A stretch of DNA of 12,154 nucleotides from Coemansia sp. RSA 922 (Eukaryota; Kickxellomycota; Kickxellomycetes; Kickxellales; Kickxellaceae): NCBI GenBank assembly GCA_027577415.1, contig JANBQS010000779.1, positions 1-12,154 on the forward strand, read 5' to 3'. Of the stretch, positions 6,375 to 12,154 are shown piece after piece (within the stretch, counting starts at the first letter, position 1; every line of letters begins with the position of its first letter). The position numbers and the translations under genes were made by a program. The notes beneath the pieces are model-generated. The model saw only the letters and a list, made by a program, of their open reading frames with translations. It was not told the origin of the DNA and made no database searches.

Positions 6375-9300
6375 ATGTCGTACTACAATCATCACACACA
6401 AGCACCACCCGACGGTACACCGACAGGTGGTGTTCCAAGCACTGGTGACCGCACTTATACGCGATCAGGAGAGCGTCGGGATCGGCGATCTAGTGACTAT
6501 GCGATGAATGTCGACTCGTTGCCAGTTGGCGACATGTCGATGTACGCACAGCCTCCGCTACAGCAGCAGCTAGTGCCAATGCAGCCAGACTACCACTCCT
6601 ACTCTACGACGACAGCGCAGATGATCGATCCGTGGTCGTTTAACCACGCCCACTTGCTCTCTCACTTGAGCCAGCTGCCGCCGGATTTGTTTCCGTCGCT
6701 GGTGCCGCAGATGAATCAGATGCAGTACCACGCCAACTCTCGGATGACTGCGCAAAACATGTCTAACGCCGCTGCCATGGCCGCCGTAGCTGCTGCTGCT
6801 GCTGCCTCGGTGTCAATGGCGGAGATCGGTCGCCAGCCTTTGTCAAACGAGCATACTTTTGCTATGCCTGCCATTCCGTTGCACCGGCAGCCTAGCGGCA
6901 CAAAGGTCGGTGGTGGTCCAGCCACGTTTCTTCCTCGGCCTGATGACCAGCAGAGTCCCCAACACCACTTTACGTATCAGCGAGAGCCTGCGCCAGCGAC
7001 TCAGTTTCAGCCTCAGCGCCTTGCGCAATTCCCCCAGCTGCCACGGCAGCAGCAGCAGCCGTCTCAGTCACAGCAGCAGAGCGCTTACGCGCAAAACTTG
7101 TATTATAATACTCCGCCATCTCTGCAGCCTCTTATGCAGCCTCCTCCCTCGCCGACCATCTTGTCGTACTACACGGCTGACCCGACTCAGTGGATGTCGC
7201 TGCTGGGACAGAATGCCTATCAGCCGCAAGCGTACCACTACGACTACCCAGTGCCTCCGCATCAGCTGCCGTTTAACTTTCCCATGCAACAACAGCAACA
7301 GCAGAGGCGATTCCCTGCAGCATCAGCGATGGCTGGGGGTAGTGGAGGAGCGCCAGCGATGCTACTCACGCAGCAGTATGCACCACCAGGTCCATTACAA
7401 ATTCCGATGACACCAGTGACGCTGCCGCCTATTGATCAAGCGCTACACCAAAGCAACATGGCGGCGGTGGTTGCGGCGCAAATGGTGGCTGCAGCAGCCT
7501 CAGCCACCGGGCAGTATCCACAGGCAGTGGCTAACGGCAGCGGATCTGGCATGGCGTTCCCAGCCATGCCGCAGCAGCAGCAGCAACTACAATCGCTGCA
7601 ATTCGAGAGCCAAAATGCAGCGGTAGGAGCGTCGGCATATGTTCCCACAGTAGGACTGCCTCAGCAGCAGCAGTTGGAGGGGTATTATCAGCCAGTGCGG
7701 CGTTCGTCGTCGGTTACCAAATTGGCGCTACTCCAGCAGCAGCAGCAACAACAACAGCAGTCACTGGCGGCAGGGTTCGGGGCTCAATCATTTTTGAGCG
7801 GGTCAGCTACAGGGCTTCCGAACCAAGCAGCAGCGGCGTCGATTCTGAGTGGCGCAAATATTATGCCGTCATTTCAACAACAACAACAAGGTGCTTTGCT
7901 TGGAGGCACCCCTGGGTACTATACGGGCACTGGCGGCTACGTTCCTTCTCAGTCAGTTTTCAACAGCGTCGGAGCCAGGCCGCCTGCACTCAATGCGTCA
8001 CGATCACATGGGGCTCAGCAGCAGGCGGGGTCTCGGATATCCATCGCACAAAAGGCACAGCAAAACCTGTCTTCGCTGTTGGGCAGCAGGCCCAAGGGAG
8101 CGTCGAACTACCTACAGGCTTTAGCGAGCTCGTCTGCCGGAGTAGTGGATGTTAACACGCCACAGGCGCTGCCAGGCACGGCAGACTATGTGCCGGGTAC
8201 TCGGTTTGCTCGGCAGCAGGCGGCGGAGGAAAGCGTGCGGGACCACATTCTGCAGAACGCGCATCTGATGTACTCTTCTAACGCGCGCAGCCCAGTACTG
8301 ATTGAAATGCTGTTGTGCTTGCACCAGTTGCACCCGCGACACTTGCCGACGCTGCTGCTGCTGGCGTGTGCGTACTTTAGCAGCGGGCAGGCAGACAAGT
8401 CGCTGGAGTATAATGAGCTTATTCTCAAGATTGACCCGAATTACGTCGAGGCCATGTCCAACATTGGCACGACGCTGCGTAGCATGGGCAAGGCAGCAGA
8501 GGCAGAGAACTGGTGGTGGCAGGCTGTCAAGCTGCGGCCAGGGTACTGGGACGCAGTGGAGAACCTAATGGGAGTCTTGTGCAACCCATCGACTGGTGGA
8601 TCCAAAGATGCTGGGGGAGGATCTGGACCGCGGTACCGCGAGGCATTGCAGCTGTGTGAGTTTGTCGACAACAGCTTGCGCATGGGCGATGAGGTGTCGA
8701 GGGGCGGGACTGGGGCTGTGGGCAAGTACCAAGTACAGGAGAAGCAGCTGTCTCGGCTGCAGTCACTACTTTACTCTGAGGGCAATCTGCGACTTGCGCT
8801 AGGTGATGTAGCCGGGGCCCGGCGTGAGTACGAAAAGGCCCTGGAGGCTGTGCTGGGCGGGTACCGCTTAGACGAAGTGATTGTGCGCATAGCCAGCGTC
8901 GGGGCGCATGAGGGAATTAACCAAATGTTCCACCAGCAACTGCACCACCAGCCGCCGCCGTCGCACAACCTCAGCATCGACAGTCTGCCACTGACGCTGC
9001 TGGCGCCCGAGAACGCTGTGCGCATTCTTCAGACGCTCTTCCCGGATACTCGCGGCGTGCTGCCAGGCTTTGTCGGGCTGTCGAGTAGCAAAGCCAGCAG
9101 CAGCGGATCGTCCACCAGCGCGCTGCAGCAGGCTAATCATGTGGCGTCGAATCTGGTGCTGCAGTTGGCCAAGCTGCACCAGGACCATGCGGTGGTAGCG
9201 CAGCCGCTGTCGATCGTCCTGCCGCTGTATTACATGTCGCTGGCGCTGGAGGCGTCTCCGTCGACTTGCAACAACCTGGGGATCATCCTGTCGGCCATTC

Positions 9301-12050
9301 CGTCTCCTCAGACTGCGACCCTTGTGCCGTCGCTGCAAGGAGGACAGCAGGCAGCGCAGGCGCCAATGGGATCGGCGCTGGCAATGCAGTACTATACGCA
9401 GGGACTCGGGCTGGACCGGCGCCACCCGCACTTGTACACCAATCTGGGGTCGCTGCTAAAGGATCTCGGGTACGTGGCAGAGGCAGTGCGGATGTATGAG
9501 AAGGCAGTGGAGTTCAATCCGACATTCGATGTGGCTCTGGCTAATCTCGGCAATGCGATCAAGGACATGGGTCGTGTGCAAGAGTCGGTTGCGTGGTACT
9601 TGCGAGCTGTGCAAGCCAGTCCCAACTTTGTCGAGGCTGTCTGTGGGCTGGCCAATGCCATGGCTGGCGTGTGCGACTGGCGCGCGCGCGATGGGCTAAA
9701 GTCGGAGATGGCTGTTAGGTGGCAGGCGACGGCCTTGGCGTCTGACGAGATGGCGGAGCAGATCTTCCTCGTGATGAGTCGTGGCAAGCGGCCAACAGCG
9801 CCAGAGTACGCGCTTAAGCTTCGCAAGATGATCAACTACAACGGGTCGCCCAAGGAGTCGCCCAAGAACGGTGCTTTGGTGGTGGTAGCTGATAAGCGGC
9901 GCGGGTGGATGGACCGCGTAGTGGAGATAGCCGACCAGCAGCTCAGCGACGGCCGCAAGTGGGGCAATGGGTTGCTAGTGACTGGCGACCCCCCTGTGCC
10001 AACAGCAGCGCTGACGCACTTTGTCGACAGACTGTGCCAGCTGCTGCCGCTGGGATCGACTCCACCAGGCCCTCTGTCGTCGTTTGTGCATGCGGCGCAA
10101 AGAGCTGTCGCTGATGCGTCGTCGGAAGAGTGGCGGCGACTGGCGCGGCAGTTGCGCTGCGAGGGTGGGTGGGCGCTGCGGCTGGCTGAGCGCGTCATGG
10201 CTGAAGTGCAGCGCCGGCAGTTTTGGGGCACAGATAACACTATCAATCTTCGACCCCAGATGCCCACAGGGCTGTCAGCGCCGAGCGTGCCAACGGTGCT
10301 GCCATTCCACACCTTTACTTATCCTTTGGACGCGCGCGAGATTCGGCTGATCTCGCACCGCAATGCCTTGCGCCTGTCGTTTTCGACGCTAAGTGGCGGC
10401 GCGCCTTGGCTGCCTCGTCACGTGTACCCACCGCCGCCTCAGGCTGCTGTATTGCGAATTGGCTACGTGTCGTCGGACTTTAATAACCACCCACTGGCGC
10501 ATCTGATGCAGTCTGTGTTTGGCATGCACGACCGGCGCCGCTTCCAAGTCATTTGTTATGCGACGACGGCGGCTGACGGGTCGGCGCATCGGCAAAAGAT
10601 CGAGGCTGAGGCCGACGTGTTTGTTGACTGTGCCGCATGGTCGACGGCTCGCATCGTCGAGCAGATTGCGTCTGATGGCATCCATGTGCTTGTCAACCTC
10701 AATGGCTACACGAAGGGCGCGCGTAATGAGATTTTTGCTGCCAGGCCGGCGCCCGTGCTTGTGGCCTTCATGGGCTTTGCGGGTACGCTGGGCGCTGGCT
10801 GGTGCGACTACGTCGTAACAGATCCAATCGTCTGTCCGCCGTGGACTGTGCGCTGCGAGGTGAGGGCGGAGCGGCTGCGGCTGCAAAACATGAAGCCTCG
10901 GGAGATGCAAGAAGTCAAAAGGGGCTGCGATTATCTGGCCTTTGACTCGTGGGACTTTGGCGAGCTGGACCCTGAAGAGGATTGCGGGGACTGGGTATAC
11001 ACGGAGCGGATGATCTATATGCCGCACACGTACTTTGTCAACGACCATCGACAGGGCTTCCGCGAAGATGAGGACGTTCGCGGTGACGACCCTGAGTCTG
11101 TGTGGCGAGCAGAAGTGGCCGTGCGGTGGCGCATGCGGCAGTCAGTCTTTCCGCAGCTAGGTGACGATGCCTTTATCTTTGCCAACTTTAACCAGCTTTA
11201 CAAGATCGATCCCGCGCTGTTCCGTATGTGGCTGCGTATTCTTGAGCGCTGTCCGCGAGCCGTCATCTGGCTCTTGCGCTTTCCTGCCGCTGGCGAGCAG
11301 CACTTGCGTCGCGTCGCTCTGGAGTGGAGTGGTCCTGAGGTAGCAAGCCGCGTTGTTTTTACCGATGTTGCGCCCAAACACGTGCATATTAAGCGTGGGT
11401 GTGTGGCAGATGCGTTTTTGGACACGCCCGAGTGCAATGCCCACACTACTGCCGTTGATATTCTGTGGAGTGGTACGCCGGTGCTGACATGGCCGAGGCA
11501 TGAGCATAAATTGTGCTCAAGAGTCGCGGCTAGTGTTGTGTGTGCTACGGGTCATGGTCGAGATATGGTTGTCGGATCAGCCGAAGAGTACATTGAAAGG
11601 GCCGTTGAGTGGGCTCAAAGCGCCTCGCACAGGTATGAAGGCGAAGAAGGCCCTGGCAGGGTAAGGGTTGGATGTGGGCCGGCTGCTGACTTGCGTCGTC
11701 GGCTTTTCCTTGCCCGCGACCAGTCTCGCCTGTTTGATACTGAGCGGTGGACCCGGAACTTGGAGCGTGGGCTTGAGGAAGCATGGCGTAGGTGGACTAC
11801 TGGCGAAGACGACGCGCCAATGGCTGGTATTGATGACGACGAAGGCGGTAGCAATGTTGATGATGGTGGTAGCGGCGATGAGGAGCAGCGGAAATTGAAG
11901 TGGGCTGAACGTATTGAGCGCCGGTTGCTGGCTAATAAAAGCAGCAGTCGGCCTGCGGTCTATGCCCCGCCTGGACGCAGCATCTGGGTCTGCGATGAAG
12001 ACGACGGCATGCCTGCACACTCGTGGTTGCGCCAAATGGGTACATGGTAG
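6375..12050 (+). CDS. UDP-GlcNAc: protein O-GlcNAc transferase (GT41, OGT)
   Basis: Transfers N-acetylglucosamine from UDP-GlcNAc to Ser/Thr of nuclear and cytoplasmic proteins. The 1891-aa chain compares with 1046 in the long human form. Residues 1 to about 610 are Gln/Ala/Pro/Ser-rich low complexity. TPRs follow at about 657-690 (ACAYFSSGQADKSLEYNE), 691-724 (VEAMSNIGTTLRSMGKAAEA) and about 794-829. After a spacer there is an interrupted repeat (about 945-1016), then 1017-1049, 1050-1083 and 1084-1107, ending in the OGT-typical VCDW. A 200-residue linker leads to the PFHTFTYPL block (1310-1318). The N-catalytic lobe starts LRIGYVSSDFNNHP at 1360 (His1372 = human His498) and includes ILVNLNGYTKGARNE-type sequence. 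YMPHTYFVNDH is at 1548-1558. The C-lobe has NFNQLYKIDP (Lys1610 = Lys842), VAPKHVHIKRG (Lys1668, His1671 = Lys898, His901) and CNAHTTAVD (His1690, Thr1691, Thr1692, Asp1695 = His920-Asp925). The tail from 1808 is acidic. All key residues are present, so an active enzyme is expected. There is no intron, and the start is the first ATG after a CT-rich leader. Confidence 0.95.
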   Translation: MSYYNHHTQAPPDGTPTGGVPSTGDRTYTRSGERRDRRSSDYAMNVDSLPVGDMSMYAQPPLQQQLVPMQPDYHSYSTTTAQMIDPWSFNHAHLLSHLSQLPPDLFPSLVPQMNQMQYHANSRMTAQNMSNAAAMAAVAAAAAASVSMAEIGRQPLSNEHTFAMPAIPLHRQPSGTKVGGGPATFLPRPDDQQSPQHHFTYQREPAPATQFQPQRLAQFPQLPRQQQQPSQSQQQSAYAQNLYYNTPPSLQPLMQPPPSPTILSYYTADPTQWMSLLGQNAYQPQAYHYDYPVPPHQLPFNFPMQQQQQQRRFPAASAMAGGSGGAPAMLLTQQYAPPGPLQIPMTPVTLPPIDQALHQSNMAAVVAAQMVAAAASATGQYPQAVANGSGSGMAFPAMPQQQQQLQSLQFESQNAAVGASAYVPTVGLPQQQQLEGYYQPVRRSSSVTKLALLQQQQQQQQQSLAAGFGAQSFLSGSATGLPNQAAAASILSGANIMPSFQQQQQGALLGGTPGYYTGTGGYVPSQSVFNSVGARPPALNASRSHGAQQQAGSRISIAQKAQQNLSSLLGSRPKGASNYLQALASSSAGVVDVNTPQALPGTADYVPGTRFARQQAAEESVRDHILQNAHLMYSSNARSPVLIEMLLCLHQLHPRHLPTLLLLACAYFSSGQADKSLEYNELILKIDPNYVEAMSNIGTTLRSMGKAAEAENWWWQAVKLRPGYWDAVENLMGVLCNPSTGGSKDAGGGSGPRYREALQLCEFVDNSLRMGDEVSRGGTGAVGKYQVQEKQLSRLQSLLYSEGNLRLALGDVAGARREYEKALEAVLGGYRLDEVIVRIASVGAHEGINQMFHQQLHHQPPPSHNLSIDSLPLTLLAPENAVRILQTLFPDTRGVLPGFVGLSSSKASSSGSSTSALQQANHVASNLVLQLAKLHQDHAVVAQPLSIVLPLYYMSLALEASPSTCNNLGIILSAIPSPQTATLVPSLQGGQQAAQAPMGSALAMQYYTQGLGLDRRHPHLYTNLGSLLKDLGYVAEAVRMYEKAVEFNPTFDVALANLGNAIKDMGRVQESVAWYLRAVQASPNFVEAVCGLANAMAGVCDWRARDGLKSEMAVRWQATALASDEMAEQIFLVMSRGKRPTAPEYALKLRKMINYNGSPKESPKNGALVVVADKRRGWMDRVVEIADQQLSDGRKWGNGLLVTGDPPVPTAALTHFVDRLCQLLPLGSTPPGPLSSFVHAAQRAVADASSEEWRRLARQLRCEGGWALRLAERVMAEVQRRQFWGTDNTINLRPQMPTGLSAPSVPTVLPFHTFTYPLDAREIRLISHRNALRLSFSTLSGGAPWLPRHVYPPPPQAAVLRIGYVSSDFNNHPLAHLMQSVFGMHDRRRFQVICYATTAADGSAHRQKIEAEADVFVDCAAWSTARIVEQIASDGIHVLVNLNGYTKGARNEIFAARPAPVLVAFMGFAGTLGAGWCDYVVTDPIVCPPWTVRCEVRAERLRLQNMKPREMQEVKRGCDYLAFDSWDFGELDPEEDCGDWVYTERMIYMPHTYFVNDHRQGFREDEDVRGDDPESVWRAEVAVRWRMRQSVFPQLGDDAFIFANFNQLYKIDPALFRMWLRILERCPRAVIWLLRFPAAGEQHLRRVALEWSGPEVASRVVFTDVAPKHVHIKRGCVADAFLDTPECNAHTTAVDILWSGTPVLTWPRHEHKLCSRVAASVVCATGHGRDMVVGSAEEYIERAVEWAQSASHRYEGEEGPGRVRVGCGPAADLRRRLFLARDQSRLFDTERWTRNLERGLEEAWRRWTTGEDDAPMAGIDDDEGGSNVDDGGSGDEEQRKLKWAERIERRLLANKSSSRPAVYAPPGRSIWVCDEDDGMPAHSWLRQMGTW
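6759..6815 (+). repeat. Alanine-rich tract coding repeat (GCN) in OGT head
   Basis: Codes for an alanine-dominated stretch at about residues 131-146 (AAAMAAVAAAAAAS), partly as consecutive GCT codons. It is one of several homopolymer-like tracts in the disordered head of the protein. Confidence 0.7.
7284..7313 (+). repeat. Polyglutamine tract (CAA/CAG), 6 Gln, in OGT
   Basis: Codes for Met304 followed by Gln305-310 using mixed CAA and CAG codons. Mixed codons argue for selection on the amino acid rather than a recent pure triplet expansion. Confidence 0.75.
7734..7760 (+). repeat. Longest polyglutamine tract (9 Gln) in OGT
   Basis: Nine consecutive Gln codons (four CAG, three CAA, two CAG) code for residues 454-462. 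Shorter runs of four to six Gln lie nearby (about 7570-7590, 7660-7675, 7870-7890). The region is a candidate for length variation between strains. Confidence 0.8.
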
Positions 12051-12104
12051 AGTGTAATCTTTTTTTGTATGAAGCAGGTGTGTGGCTTAGTGGGGGTTCA
12101 GATT

Positions 12105-12119
12105 AATAAACCGTTTATT
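12105..12119. terminator. Palindromic bidirectional poly(A) signal AATAAAC-C-GTTTATT
   Basis: A canonical AATAAA (12105-12110) lies 55 bp after the OGT stop codon. It is mirrored by TTTATT (12114-12119), which is AATAAA on the opposite strand, giving a 15-bp inverted repeat with a one-base centre. It should define the OGT 3' end and could also serve a convergent gene beyond the right edge. Confidence 0.6.
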
Positions 12120-12154
12120 GATTTCATACATCTCCTTTTCTCTCCCCGCGGGAA

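Noticed and set aside
10389..11048. 219-codon minus-strand frame antisense to OGT, and similar long antisense frames (8868-9431, 1836-2414)
   Set aside because: Arg/His/Gln/Leu-rich shadows expected opposite GC-rich coding sequence; the sense strand holds a conserved enzyme.
6375..12050. Bacterial origin of OGT by horizontal transfer
   Set aside because: The PFHTFTYPL and HRNALRLS blocks and the motif set look like fungal GT41, and base composition matches the neighbouring genes.

Overview
The window looks like nuclear DNA of a fungus, most likely an early-diverging, intron-poor lineage of the Zoopagomycota/Mucoromycota type (inferred from gene style; no marker gene is present to prove it). 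It holds five uninterrupted protein-coding genes with GC-richer coding sequence, separated by AT-rich spacers containing long poly-T/poly-A tracts and CCAAT boxes. No bacterial operon signals, tRNA, rRNA, CRISPR array, transposon or virus was recognised.

Layout: positions 1-1259 hold no supportable gene. A half-size ABCG (White-type) transporter runs rightward (1260-3476), followed by a small rightward gene for a FLILHELTA-family, probably mitochondrial, membrane protein (3640-4182). This converges tail to tail, with about 94 bp between stop codons, on a leftward EB1/Bim1/Mal3 microtubule plus-end protein (5140 to 4277). Upstream of that, also leftward, is DPM3, the small stabilising subunit of dolichol-phosphate-mannose synthase (5600 to 5322). 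A 774 bp divergent spacer then separates DPM3 from a very large rightward gene (6375-12050, 1891 aa). That gene encodes a GT41 O-GlcNAc transferase (OGT) with a roughly 600-residue Q/A-rich low-complexity N-terminus, a bipartite TPR region and a complete catalytic domain. The right edge holds its 3' flank, with a palindromic bidirectional AATAAA poly(A) signal.

The genes do not form a pathway cluster; this is ordinary eukaryotic gene order. The one suggestive pairing is the head-to-head arrangement of two glycosylation genes: DPM3 (ER mannosyl donor synthesis) and OGT (nucleocytoplasmic O-GlcNAc). Their shared spacer carries CCAAT boxes and a UPRE/CRE-like palindrome. The most interesting object is the OGT itself: its architecture differs from the animal enzyme (long prion-like head, split TPR array, long TPR-catalytic linker, almost absent intervening domain, acidic tail), while every catalytic motif I could check is intact. 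I found no clear sign of a wholly new biological system.
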